DNA of 64,000 bases from Alphaproteobacteria bacterium. Lineage in GTDB: Bacteria; Pseudomonadota; Alphaproteobacteria; JAJFIK01. A program made the position numbers and the translations under genes. The stretch lies in contig JAJFIL010000210.1 of the NCBI GenBank assembly GCA_021774965.1, positions 1 through 64,000 on the forward strand, read 5' to 3'. Positions 40,032-51,249 of the stretch are shown piece after piece (position 1 is the first letter of the stretch; each line of letters starts with the position of its first letter). The notes beneath the pieces are model-generated. The model had not been told where the DNA came from. It did not search any database and was given only the letters and a program-made list of their open reading frames with translations.

Positions 40032-41609
40032 ATGAATGATACCCCCAGCGACATGCCCAAACCCGGCCCGACAGTCCTTTGCATCCTGGATGGATGGGGT
40101 AGTCGCGCGGACACCGAGAACAATGCCATTGCCCTTGCCGCAACACCCACCTGGGATGCGCTGATGGCCAGTGCGCCCCACGCGGAAATCCAAACCTCAG
40201 GCTTGGCCGTGGGCTTGCCGGATGGGCAAATGGGCAATTCCGAAGTTGGGCACACCAATATAGGCGCAGGCCGCGTTGTGATGCAGGACCTGCCGCGCAT
40301 TGATGAGGCGATCAAAGATGGTAGTTTCGATACCAACCCTGTCCTGTGCGATCTGATCAAGAAGACCAAGGCCGCTGGCGGCGTGCTTCACATCATGGGG
40401 CTGTTGTCGCCGGGTGGTGTTCATTCTCATCAAGATCATATGGTTGCGGCAGCAAAGATCGCTGCAAATGAAGGTCTCGAAGTTTGGCTGCACAGCTTTC
40501 TGGATGGCCGCGACACACCGCCCCAAAGTGCACGGGAGTTCATTGAAAAACTGATCTCCGATTTGATGTTGGTGCCCACTGTGCGCATGGGCACGATCTG
40601 TGGTCGTTACACAGCCATGGATCGCGACAAGAACTGGGATCGCACTGCCCTTGCCTTTGCCGCTCTGGTGGATGGCAAAGGCGAGAAGGCTGCCAGCTCG
40701 CTTGATGCTGTTGAGGCTGCCTATGCGCGCGGCGAAACCGATGAGTTCGTGGCCCCTACAGTGATTAGCGCTTATCCCGGCATGGCCGACGGTGACGGTC
40801 TTTTGATGATCAATTTCCGCGCTGACCGGGCGCGGCAGACACTCACCGCGTTAGTGGATCCTGAATTCAAGGAATTCAACCATCGCAAAGTTAAATTTGC
40901 CGCCCAAGCGGGGATGGTGGAGTACTCAACTGACCTTGCCAAATTCATGCCCTGCCTCTTTGCGCCAGGAAGCCTCAAGAATTCGCTCGGCGCATGGGTT
41001 GCGGCCAAAGGCAAGACCCAGCTGCGCATAGCGGAAACTGAAAAATATGCTCATGTAACATTTTTCCTCAACGGCGGCAGGGAAGAGCCCTTTGAGGGCG
41101 AAGCCCGGATAATGGTGCCCAGCCCCAAGGTTGCGACTTACGACCTGCAACCTGAAATGTCAGCACACGAAGTAACTGAGAAACTGGTTGCTGCCATCGG
41201 ATCAGGTGAGTTTGACCTCATCGTCGTCAACTATGCCAATGGAGACATGGTTGGGCATACGGGAATTCTGGAGGCTGCCATCAAGGCGGCAGAAACGGTG
41301 GATGGGTCTCTCTCAAAACTCCTGGCGGCGGTGAAAAGTGCCAAGGGTGCAATGTTGATTACCGCGGACCATGGCAATCTTGAATTGATGCAAGACCTCA
41401 CCAGTGGGGAGCCCCACACCGCTCACACCACATTACCGGTGCCAGCCATTTTAGCGGTTGGCCCTGAGGCAAAGCTCAGAAATGGAAACCTGTGTGACAT
41501 TGCGCCAACCTTGCTCTCGCTCATGGGTCTGCCCAAGCCTGTGGAGATGACAGGGCAATCTTTATTGGCACCATCTAGTCAAAATGAGAGCGGACGTGCA
41601 GCTGAATAG
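40032..41609 (+). CDS. gpmI: 2,3-bisphosphoglycerate-independent phosphoglycerate mutase
   Basis: VLCILDGWG; GLPDGQMGNSEVGHTNIGAGRVV; SPGGVHSHQDH; HSFLDGRDTPP; NYANGDMVGHTG. Confidence 0.98.
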   Translation: MNDTPSDMPKPGPTVLCILDGWGSRADTENNAIALAATPTWDALMASAPHAEIQTSGLAVGLPDGQMGNSEVGHTNIGAGRVVMQDLPRIDEAIKDGSFDTNPVLCDLIKKTKAAGGVLHIMGLLSPGGVHSHQDHMVAAAKIAANEGLEVWLHSFLDGRDTPPQSAREFIEKLISDLMLVPTVRMGTICGRYTAMDRDKNWDRTALAFAALVDGKGEKAASSLDAVEAAYARGETDEFVAPTVISAYPGMADGDGLLMINFRADRARQTLTALVDPEFKEFNHRKVKFAAQAGMVEYSTDLAKFMPCLFAPGSLKNSLGAWVAAKGKTQLRIAETEKYAHVTFFLNGGREEPFEGEARIMVPSPKVATYDLQPEMSAHEVTEKLVAAIGSGEFDLIVVNYANGDMVGHTGILEAAIKAAETVDGSLSKLLAAVKSAKGAMLITADHGNLELMQDLTSGEPHTAHTTLPVPAILAVGPEAKLRNGNLCDIAPTLLSLMGLPKPVEMTGQSLLAPSSQNESGRAAE

Positions 41610-42879
41610 ACCATCATCATTCGCGCCTGTCTTGAGAGCCCTTTTCTTGGTGCTCCTGATCGCCCCTGCGCCTTTGCTGGCTCAGACCACTACCAACCAA
41701 CGCTTGGAAGAGTTGGAACGTGAGATCGAAGAAGGTCAGGTTCGTCTTGAAGCCCAGGAGAACCAGTTCGAAGCTTTGACCGAAGAGATGGAGACCATGC
41801 GTCACCGCTCCATCGAGATTGTGGAAGAGGTTCAAAACCTCGAAGGCCAAACTCTTCTTACTGAAGAACGCCTGAGCGATCTTCAAGGTCAGGAAGAAGT
41901 TGTGGTCGCAGACCTTGATGTTCGCCGTGTGGCGTTGGTGGATATATTGGCAGCCCTTCAAAGCATTGAGCGCAACAAGCCACCGGCTCTTTTGGTGCGT
42001 CCCGATGATGCGGTACAAGCGGCCCGCTCTGCCATGTTGCTGGGGGCTGTTTTGCCCGAACTCGAGGCTCAAGCCTCCGCTTTACGCGGGCAATTACAAG
42101 AGTTGGCCCAGCTGCGCGACAATATCGAGGAAGAGCAGATTGTGCTCACGCGCACCACCACGGCTCTGGGGCTGGAGCAAGCCAATTTGGACGACCTGCT
42201 CGCACAACGAGAATTAAATTCAAGCGAACTCGCTGAATCAGTAGCCAGTGAGCAGGACCGATTGGCGGATTATGCGGCTGAAGCACAAGATATGCGCGGG
42301 CTTATAAGTCGATTAACACGCCGTTTTTCTGATGCATTTCCTTCCATACGCCCCATGCCGCAAGAGCGCCCAACGGCTCGGCCTTCAGCCAGACCGGCCC
42401 TGGCTCCGACATTGGGTCGCTTTGCTCGGGCGCTGGGAACCCTTAGAATGCCAGTGGTTGGGCGGGTTTTGCGCCAATTTGGCGACACGCTGGAGCCAGG
42501 CACCCATAGCCAGGGCGTGGCCGTTGCCACCCGGGCCGGAGCACGGGTCGTTGCCCCCTTTGATAGCGAGATTGTGTTCGCTGCGCCCTATCGAGGCTAT
42601 GGGCAATTATTGATCCTTTCCCCCGGAGACGGTTATCTTGTCTTATTGTCCGGTTTGGAGCGCATTGACGGTGTTGTTGGACAGCAATTGCTGAGCGGCG
42701 AACCGATTGGCATAATGGGCTCAGAGATTCTTGCGCCAAATGTGCGGCGCTGGGCTGTAACAGACGATGCGGCCCGTGAGGGGCAACCCGTTTTGTATCT
42801 TGAGATGCGAGAAAGCGGGGAGCCTGTTGACCCCCTTCCCTGGTTCAGGGAAGACCAATGGAGAGTGGACGGAACATGA
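41584..42879 (+). CDS. Murein hydrolase activator EnvC-like, M23 peptidase domain
   Basis: N-terminal signal and coiled coil; C-terminal LysM/M23-like VLRQFGDTLEPGTHSQGVAVATRAGARVVAPFDSEIVFAAPYRGYGQLLILSPGDGYLVLLSGL. Confidence 0.9.
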   Translation: MRADVQLNRPSSFAPVLRALFLVLLIAPAPLLAQTTTNQRLEELEREIEEGQVRLEAQENQFEALTEEMETMRHRSIEIVEEVQNLEGQTLLTEERLSDLQGQEEVVVADLDVRRVALVDILAALQSIERNKPPALLVRPDDAVQAARSAMLLGAVLPELEAQASALRGQLQELAQLRDNIEEEQIVLTRTTTALGLEQANLDDLLAQRELNSSELAESVASEQDRLADYAAEAQDMRGLISRLTRRFSDAFPSIRPMPQERPTARPSARPALAPTLGRFARALGTLRMPVVGRVLRQFGDTLEPGTHSQGVAVATRAGARVVAPFDSEIVFAAPYRGYGQLLILSPGDGYLVLLSGLERIDGVVGQQLLSGEPIGIMGSEILAPNVRRWAVTDDAAREGQPVLYLEMRESGEPVDPLPWFREDQWRVDGT

Positions 42880-44231
42880 GAAAGGCTTACATAGCGACAT
42901 TTGCAGCTGCGGCCATTATGGGCCTTGTGGTGTCATGGAGCCTGACGGCACCGACGCCTTCAGTTGCCGCTAATTCGGAGACCTATCGTCAGCTCAATCT
43001 CTTTGGTGAGATTTTTGAGCGGGTCCGTTCCGACTATGTTTCAGAGACCGAAGACGAACAACTCATTGAAGATGCCATTCGCGGCATGTTGGCCGGTCTT
43101 GATCCGCACTCCAGCTATTTGACCGCGCGGAATTTCCAGGAAATGCAAATCCAGACTCGCGGCGAATACGGCGGGCTGGGCATCGAAGTAACATTCGATC
43201 AGGAAATGGGCGCGGTCCAAGTGGTCTCTCCCATGGATGATACGCCAGCTGACCGTGCGGGCATCATCTCCAATGACCGCATCACACACATTGATGGCAC
43301 GCCCATCCAGGGCATGACCTTGAACGAGGCCATCGACCTGATGCGCGGGGCACCGAATACGGACCTCACCATCACCATCTGGCGCGAAGGCGTTGACCCG
43401 TTTGATGTGGATATTACCCGGGAAGTAATTGAGCTTCAGGCTGTTCGCTCCCGCCTTGAAGGTGAAGACGAAAACGTTGGCTATATCCGCGTGACAACCT
43501 TCAGCGAACGCGCAGGCGACGGGGTGCGGCGCGCCATTCGCGAGCTTCGTCAGGAAGCGGATGAACCGCTTGTTGGCTTTGTTCTTGATCTTCGCAACAA
43601 TCCCGGCGGTCTTCTGGACCAGGCGATTTCTGTTTCAGACGTCTTCCTTGATGGCGGCGAAGTGGTTTCAACCCGAGGCCGTTATGCCGAAGACACCCAG
43701 CGCTATAACGCGCGCCGGGGCGACAATTCGGATGAAGCTCCAGTAGTTGTCCTTATCAATGGTGGCTCTGCAAGTGCCTCTGAAATTGTGGCAGGGGCCA
43801 TTCAGGACCATGCGCGCGGCACCGTCATGGGTACTCAATCTTTTGGCAAGGGATCGGTTCAGACCATTGTTCCGTTGTCTGGTGGCACAAACGGAGCATT
43901 GCGCCTGACCACATCGCGCTATTACACACCTGCAGGTCGCTCGATCCAGGCTGTGGGCATTGCTCCTGATGTGGAGATATTCCCCACCGGCGTCGCTCCA
44001 ACGCAGCAACGCATGACTGAGGCAGATCTGCCCGGTCACCTTGAAAACGAAAACGGCTCCCCTGAGGAGGCCGCGGAGGGAGAAGCCACCGAGGAAGAGG
44101 TTGCTGAGGCAGAAGTCGAAGCTCCTGAAATCCCGCGCGATGCAGAGGGCAATCTTCGCGATCTACAGCTGGAACATGCGATTCAGTTGCTGAACGGTGA
44201 GCTGGAAACCGGCGCACTCGACGCCGGTTAA
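42876..44231 (+). CDS. ctpA: S41 family C-terminal processing peptidase
   Basis: GGLGIEVTFDQEMGAVQVVSPMDDTPADRAGI PDZ; LRNNPGGLLDQAI; VLINGGSASASEIVAGAIQDH; GTQSFGKGSVQT. Confidence 0.97.
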   Translation: MRKAYIATFAAAAIMGLVVSWSLTAPTPSVAANSETYRQLNLFGEIFERVRSDYVSETEDEQLIEDAIRGMLAGLDPHSSYLTARNFQEMQIQTRGEYGGLGIEVTFDQEMGAVQVVSPMDDTPADRAGIISNDRITHIDGTPIQGMTLNEAIDLMRGAPNTDLTITIWREGVDPFDVDITREVIELQAVRSRLEGEDENVGYIRVTTFSERAGDGVRRAIRELRQEADEPLVGFVLDLRNNPGGLLDQAISVSDVFLDGGEVVSTRGRYAEDTQRYNARRGDNSDEAPVVVLINGGSASASEIVAGAIQDHARGTVMGTQSFGKGSVQTIVPLSGGTNGALRLTTSRYYTPAGRSIQAVGIAPDVEIFPTGVAPTQQRMTEADLPGHLENENGSPEEAAEGEATEEEVAEAEVEAPEIPRDAEGNLRDLQLEHAIQLLNGELETGALDAG

Positions 44232-44253
44232 GACCTGCTTAACTCTTGAAACG

Positions 44254-44283
44254 ACGGCGCGGCCTAATGGCGGCGCCGTTTTT
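44254..44283 (+). terminator. Putative Rho-independent terminator after ctpA
   Basis: acggcgc-ggcctaatggcg-gcgccgt stem followed by tttt. Confidence 0.75.
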
Positions 44284-44344
44284 CGTTGGGGCGGGCACTG
44301 CGGCGAATACTTGGTTCTATTTGGCAAGGGTTTGTTAGGAGCGG

Positions 44345-45538
44345 TTGGGGCATAAATGTTCCATGGTTAACCGATTGCGCCTATCCCCCCTCGCGGCCCT
44401 GCGCCGCACATCATTTGCGGCAAAGCCCCATCCTGTGGCCCTTGCCAGCTTTGGGGCTTTGGCTGCCTTGCTTTTGGTGGCTGTTACCCTGCAGCTTTTT
44501 GGGGATCCAAATGGCGGTCGCCCGACGGTAACACTGGCCTTTGAGCTTGATGACATGGACTATGACGCCCTGTTGCGCCTTGCTCAGGGTAATGAGAATG
44601 AGCCTGTCATCCTTAGCGGCACAGAGACATCTCATCACGAACCCCTGCCCGGCGAAGACGAAGCAGAGGTCATTCATATTGCACAATTGGGCACGCCCAA
44701 TCCGCCGACGCTTGAGCCTGGCAGCACTGCCATCTCTCTGCGTCCTGCACCGGAGCCGGGCCTTTTTGCGGAAGGGCAAAATGGCATGGTTCCAATCATC
44801 GGAGCTAATGGAGAACGCCCGGCGGATGTCTACGCACGCCCCTATAATCACGCAGATGGTCGCCCGCGGGTTGCTCTCGTCATCGGGGGTTTGGGCTTGA
44901 ATGCGGAAACCACACAAGCTGCCATCGATAATCTTCCCGGTGAAGTCACTTTGTCCTTTGCACCGTATACAGACGATCTGCAGCGCTGGATCAACCGCGC
45001 CCGCGCCAGCGGACACGAAGTAATCCTGGAAGTACCCATGGAGCCTTATGATTACCCGGATAATGATCCGGGGCCAGCGACTCTTCTTACCTCCAATGAT
45101 TGGGAGGATAATGCCCATCAGCTGGATTGGGTGATGAGCCGCGCGGCTGGATACATCGGTGTCATGAATTATCAGGGCGCGCGCCTGACCGCAGATGAGG
45201 ATGCCTTCAACCCAGTTTTGCGGGAAGTTGCGACACGGGGGCTGCTTTATCTTGATGATGGCACCAGTCAGCGCAGCCTGACACGGCGCTTGGGCGGCGC
45301 CATCGGCGGCACGATTGCTGTTGCCAATCGACGGATTGATATGCGTCCCTCACGAGCCAATATCGACAATGCTTTGCTGGATCTTGAATCAAGCGCCATG
45401 GGCGATGGGGTTGCTATCGGCGTCGGCTTTGCTTATCCCGTAACGGTAGAACAAATTGTGAGCTGGGCAGAGACCTTGGAAGCCAAGGGGATCTCTCTTG
45501 CTCCCCTTTCCGCCGTCGCCATTTCAGAGACCAGCTAA
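44345..45538 (+). CDS. Divergent polysaccharide deacetylase family protein
   Basis: PRVALVIGGLGLNAETTQAAIDNLPGEVTLSFAPYTDDLQRWINRARASGHEVILEVPMEP; MNYQGARLTADEDAF. Confidence 0.93.
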   Translation: MGHKCSMVNRLRLSPLAALRRTSFAAKPHPVALASFGALAALLLVAVTLQLFGDPNGGRPTVTLAFELDDMDYDALLRLAQGNENEPVILSGTETSHHEPLPGEDEAEVIHIAQLGTPNPPTLEPGSTAISLRPAPEPGLFAEGQNGMVPIIGANGERPADVYARPYNHADGRPRVALVIGGLGLNAETTQAAIDNLPGEVTLSFAPYTDDLQRWINRARASGHEVILEVPMEPYDYPDNDPGPATLLTSNDWEDNAHQLDWVMSRAAGYIGVMNYQGARLTADEDAFNPVLREVATRGLLYLDDGTSQRSLTRRLGGAIGGTIAVANRRIDMRPSRANIDNALLDLESSAMGDGVAIGVGFAYPVTVEQIVSWAETLEAKGISLAPLSAVAISETS

Positions 45539-45547
45539 GCCAAACTC

Positions 45548-46069
45548 ATGACCGAAGTCAGACTTACCCAGGATGGGCTTGCCTATCGACCTTGTGCGGG
45601 CATTGTTTTAATCAATGACGCGGGCAAGGTCTGGGTAGGACATCGCAAGTTTGACAGCCAGGACGCTTTTTCAGAATTTCAGTGGCAATTGCCCCAAGGC
45701 GGCATCGACAAAGGCGAGACGGCCGCCGAAGCAGCGGTTCGCGAGCTTTATGAGGAAGTGGGCACCCGCAAAGCAGAGATCATCGCCGAGACAAAAGATT
45801 GGCTCTATTACGATTTGCCGCCAGAGGTTCTTGCGCGCAAGAAGGTGAACAAATGGGGCGGCCAGCGCCAGAAATACTTCGCCATGAAATTTCTGGGGCA
45901 GGACAGCGACGTGGACCTGGAGGTTCATCATCCGGAGTTTGATGAATGGCGCTGGGCAGAGATTGATGAGCTACCCGGTCTGTGCGTGCCGTTCAAACGA
46001 CATGTCTATACCCAAGTGGTGACGGAATTCACCTCGCTTGTTGAGAACATTCGCAAAAAGTCAGATTAG
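45548..46069 (+). CDS. rppH: RNA pyrophosphohydrolase
   Basis: YRPCAGIVLINDAGKVWVGHRK; Nudix box WQLPQGGIDKGETAAEAAVRELYEEVG. Confidence 0.96.
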   Translation: MTEVRLTQDGLAYRPCAGIVLINDAGKVWVGHRKFDSQDAFSEFQWQLPQGGIDKGETAAEAAVRELYEEVGTRKAEIIAETKDWLYYDLPPEVLARKKVNKWGGQRQKYFAMKFLGQDSDVDLEVHHPEFDEWRWAEIDELPGLCVPFKRHVYTQVVTEFTSLVENIRKKSD

Positions 46070-46071
46070 CT

Positions 46072-46479
46072 TTAGCTCTTGGAAGCAGCGTCCAGGATTT
46101 GCCGGATATGCCAAAGGCGGTCCTGCGCTTCTTCGCGCTTTTCCGCATCGTCATAATCAGCGACATCTTCTTCGAAGTCCTTGACCCGTTGGGCCAGGGC
46201 ACCCACATCGATGTCGTCCATGGGAACGGCTTCTTCAGCCAGAATGGTCAGGCCTTCTGCATTGATCTCAGCAAAGCCGCCCCAAACGAAGATGCGATGA
46301 GATTCCGTACCATCGGTTTCCACACGGATCATGCCAGGACGCAGCGCCGTCATGAAAGGTGCGTGATCAGCGAGAACGCCAAATTCACCTTCCGTGCCAG
46401 GCACGGTGACCATATCTACCGCTTCTGACAGCAAAAGCCGTTCCGGTGATACAAGGTCAAAGTTTAGCTTTTCCGCCAT
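46072..46479 (-). CDS. atpC: F1 ATP synthase epsilon subunit
   Basis: LNFDLVSPERLLLSEAVDMVTVPGTEGEFGVLADHAPFMTALRPG. Confidence 0.97.
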   Translation of the reverse strand: MAEKLNFDLVSPERLLLSEAVDMVTVPGTEGEFGVLADHAPFMTALRPGMIRVETDGTESHRIFVWGGFAEINAEGLTILAEEAVPMDDIDVGALAQRVKDFEEDVADYDDAEKREEAQDRLWHIRQILDAASKS

Positions 46480-46502
46480 GGGCTTATCCCGTCAATGTGC
46501 CC

Positions 46503-47936
<1,434 letters not shown>

Positions 47937-47951
47937 TCAGTTTCCCGTTCC

Positions 47952-48839
47952 TCACAGCGATTCAGCGCCGGAGATGATTTCAATCAATTCAGTAGTGATC
48001 TTGGCTTGACGGGTGCGGTTGAACACCATGGTCAGCTTGTCAATCATGTCGCCAGCGTTTCGCGTGGCATTGTCCATGGCGCTCATGCGGGCACCCTGTT
48101 CTGAAGCTGCGTTTTCCAAAATCGCACGGAAAATCTGCGCATTAAGGTTCAGCGGCAAAAGCTTGGCCAGTATCTCTTCTTCATCCGGCTCGTATTCGTA
48201 TGGCGTCGCGGCACCATCTGTGGCTTCAGCTTCATCCTCATCGCCAAACATTGGCGGGATCAACTGCTGCACAACGGGGGTCTGCGTGACCACAGAAACA
48301 AAGTTTGCATAAAAAATTGTGCAGACATCAAATTCGCCATCGACGAACATTTGTTCCACACGTTCCCCAACGTTTTGGGCATAATCAAAGCCGACGTCAC
48401 GAATGCCCTGGAAGTCCAACACCTCAACGATCAACGAAGCATATTGACGCTTCATCAGGTCATTGGATTTTTTGCCGATCAGCAACAGCTTGACGGTTTT
48501 GCCCTGGCCCTGCAGCTCCGCAATGTGCTTCCGCGCATTGCGGACAATGGAGGAATTAAACCCACCACAAAGTCCGCGATCTGCGGCTGCTACAATAAGA
48601 AGGTGCGTGTCGTCTTTGCCCGTGCCCGCCAAAAGCGCTGGCGCGTTGGGGCTGTCCTTCACGCTTGCAGCAAGGTTCGTTAAAACCCCCGCAATGCGAT
48701 CAGAATACGGCCGTGCAGCTTCTGCCCGTTCCTGAGAACGGCGAAGCTTTGCAGCCGCCACCATCTGCATGGCGCGCGTGATCTTCTGGGTCGACTTGAC
48801 CGATGTGATCCGCGTTTGAAGGTCTTTCAGATTAGCCAT
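47952..48839 (-). CDS. atpG: F1 ATP synthase gamma subunit
   Basis: [55 protein letters not shown]. Confidence 0.98.
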   Translation of the reverse strand: MANLKDLQTRITSVKSTQKITRAMQMVAAAKLRRSQERAEAARPYSDRIAGVLTNLAASVKDSPNAPALLAGTGKDDTHLLIVAAADRGLCGGFNSSIVRNARKHIAELQGQGKTVKLLLIGKKSNDLMKRQYASLIVEVLDFQGIRDVGFDYAQNVGERVEQMFVDGEFDVCTIFYANFVSVVTQTPVVQQLIPPMFGDEDEAEATDGAATPYEYEPDEEEILAKLLPLNLNAQIFRAILENAASEQGARMSAMDNATRNAGDMIDKLTMVFNRTRQAKITTELIEIISGAESL

Positions 48840-50368
48840 TATGCAAAGGTCGCTGTGAACGCTTTCATGATGTCGTGGAGCTTGGTTTCGGTTTCATCCG
48901 AAATTTTCTGCTCCGTACGAATGGTTTCCATAACGCCGCTGTGGTCAGAACGCATGTGACCCAACAGAGTTTTCTCATAACGCTGAATGTCACTGACGGA
49001 GATCTTATCCAGATACCCCTTGGTGCCGGCGAAAATCGAAATCACCTGCTCTTCAACGGCCATAGGTGAATATTGATCCTGCTTCAGCAGTTCGGTGAGG
49101 CGCTCGCCACGAGCCAAAAGCTGCTGCGTAGAGGCATCCAGATCAGAGCCGAACTGAGCAAAGGCCGCCATTTCGCGATACTGCGCCAGGTCCAACTTCA
49201 TGGTGCCGGACACCTGCTTCATGGCTTTCACCTGAGCAGAGGAGCCCACACGAGACACCGAAATACCCACGTTCACAGCAGGACGAATGCCCTGATAGAA
49301 GAGATCGGTTTCCAGGAATATCTGACCATCGGTAATGGAGATCACGTTGGTCGGAATATAGGCCGACACATCGGAGCCTTGCGTTTCAATGATCGGCAGC
49401 GCGGTCAAAGACCCGGAGCCATGATTTTCATTGAGCTTCGCGGCACGCTCCAAAAGGCGTGAGTGAAGATAGAACACATCGCCAGGATAGGCTTCACGTC
49501 CAGGAGGACGACGCAGCAACAAAGACATCTGACGATAAGCAACAGCCTGCTTGGAAAGATCATCATAGACGATCAGAGCATGCATGCCGTTGTCGCGGAA
49601 ATATTCGCCCATGGCGCAAGCAGCAAACGGTGCCAGGAACTGCAGCGGTGCAGCTTCGGACGCGGTTGCGGCAACGACGATGGAATATTCCAGCGCGCCT
49701 TGCTCTTCCAGCGTCTTCACCAGCTGTGCAACGGAGGACCGTTTCTGGCCGATGGCGACATAAACGCAGTAAAGGCTTTTTGAATCGTCCCCAGCAGCAT
49801 TGATGTTCTTCTGATTGATGAAGGTATCAATGGCGATGGCGGATTTACCAGTCTGGCGGTCACCAATGATCAGCTCGCGCTGACCACGGCCCACGGGGAT
49901 CAGCGAGTCAATCGCCTTCAGGCCCGTTTGCACTGGTTCGTGCACAGACTTCCGAGGAAGAATGCCTGGTGCTTTGACGTCCACACGGCGGCGTTCGGTC
50001 TCTTCAATAGGACCCTTGCCGTCGATCGGATTGCCCAGCGCGTCGACAACGCGGCCCAAAAGGCCCTTGCCTACGGGCACTTCCACGATGGCACCGGTCC
50101 GCTTGACCGTGTCACCTTCTTTAATGTTGCGGTCATCGCCAAAGATAACGACACCGACATTGTCGCTTTCCAAGTTCAGCGCCATACCTTTGACGCCGCC
50201 CGGGAATTCGACCATTTCGCCAGCCTGCACATTATCGAGCCCGTAAACGCGCGCGATACCGTCACCAACGGAGAGCACTTGGCCCACTTCGGTGACTTCA
50301 GCTTCGGTGCCGAAATTTTTAATTTGTTCTTTGAGGATGGCGGAGATTTCCGCAGCCTGAATATCCAT
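48839..50368 (-). CDS. atpA: F1 ATP synthase alpha subunit
   Basis: [68 protein letters not shown]. Confidence 0.99.
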   Translation of the reverse strand: MDIQAAEISAILKEQIKNFGTEAEVTEVGQVLSVGDGIARVYGLDNVQAGEMVEFPGGVKGMALNLESDNVGVVIFGDDRNIKEGDTVKRTGAIVEVPVGKGLLGRVVDALGNPIDGKGPIEETERRRVDVKAPGILPRKSVHEPVQTGLKAIDSLIPVGRGQRELIIGDRQTGKSAIAIDTFINQKNINAAGDDSKSLYCVYVAIGQKRSSVAQLVKTLEEQGALEYSIVVAATASEAAPLQFLAPFAACAMGEYFRDNGMHALIVYDDLSKQAVAYRQMSLLLRRPPGREAYPGDVFYLHSRLLERAAKLNENHGSGSLTALPIIETQGSDVSAYIPTNVISITDGQIFLETDLFYQGIRPAVNVGISVSRVGSSAQVKAMKQVSGTMKLDLAQYREMAAFAQFGSDLDASTQQLLARGERLTELLKQDQYSPMAVEEQVISIFAGTKGYLDKISVSDIQRYEKTLLGHMRSDHSGVMETIRTEQKISDETETKLHDIMKAFTATFA

Positions 50369-50928
50369 CAGGACGCCTCTTTCAGGTTGAGTTGAAGACG
50401 ATTGAGTTTAGTGCGGATGGAACTGTCGATCATGCGGCTTCCAACGCGGATAACCAGACCACCGAGCAGATTTTCATCCACGGACGTTTCCAAGGCCACA
50501 TCACTTTTGAGCTGTGCCTTGAGCGTTTCTTTGATTTGCGCAAGTTGCGCTTCAGAAAGCGTATGTGCGCTTGTCACTTGCGCCGTCACTTCACCGCGCT
50601 TGGCGGCAAGTTGTTGGCCAAAGCTGGTGATCATGTCGCCAAGCGAAAAGAGGCGACGTTGGTGCGCAACGGTGCCGACAAACTGCTGGGTCAATGCCGA
50701 TGCACCGGCCTTCTCCAGGATTGCGCCGAGCGCTTTTGTGTGATCGTCACGGGTGTAAAGCGGGCTGGCGACAAAGCGCGCAAGATCGCTGCTCTGTTCC
50801 AACATGTTTTTGAGAGATTGAAGGTCGGCACTGACCGTATCCAGCGCACCGCTTTCGTCCGCCAGCTCAAAAAGAGCTGTGGCGTAGCGTGTCGCGATAC
50901 CGCCCGTAATTGCGTTCTGTCCAGCCAC
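50368..50928 (-). CDS. atpH: F1 ATP synthase delta subunit
   Basis: [30 protein letters not shown]-terminal [30 protein letters not shown]. Confidence 0.97.
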   Translation of the reverse strand: MAGQNAITGGIATRYATALFELADESGALDTVSADLQSLKNMLEQSSDLARFVASPLYTRDDHTKALGAILEKAGASALTQQFVGTVAHQRRLFSLGDMITSFGQQLAAKRGEVTAQVTSAHTLSEAQLAQIKETLKAQLKSDVALETSVDENLLGGLVIRVGSRMIDSSIRTKLNRLQLNLKEAS

Positions 50929-51249
50929 GTAAAACTTACCCGCTTTTCAAACTCAAGAGCTTGTTGCCCTTGGTTGCCCCTGCTCCTCGTAGCAACGCTC
51001 GACCCGTAAAGGTCCGCGCCTTTGCCCTCGGAGATTTGAAGGATATTGAGGAACCGGAAAACGCCCACCCCCTCGAAAGTCGGGGGTTCCTAGCATAGCA
51101 AATTGGGGGGTGCAACAGAGGCGTTTTGGCCATTTGGCCGCAGGGCTCTCTCAGGCGGAAAAACGCTCAATTTCACAAGCAAAATGCGCAGATTGCCGAG
51201 GTAATCTGGCCCTCTGATTTGCTTCCATCGAAGCTGCTACCGAGTTTAT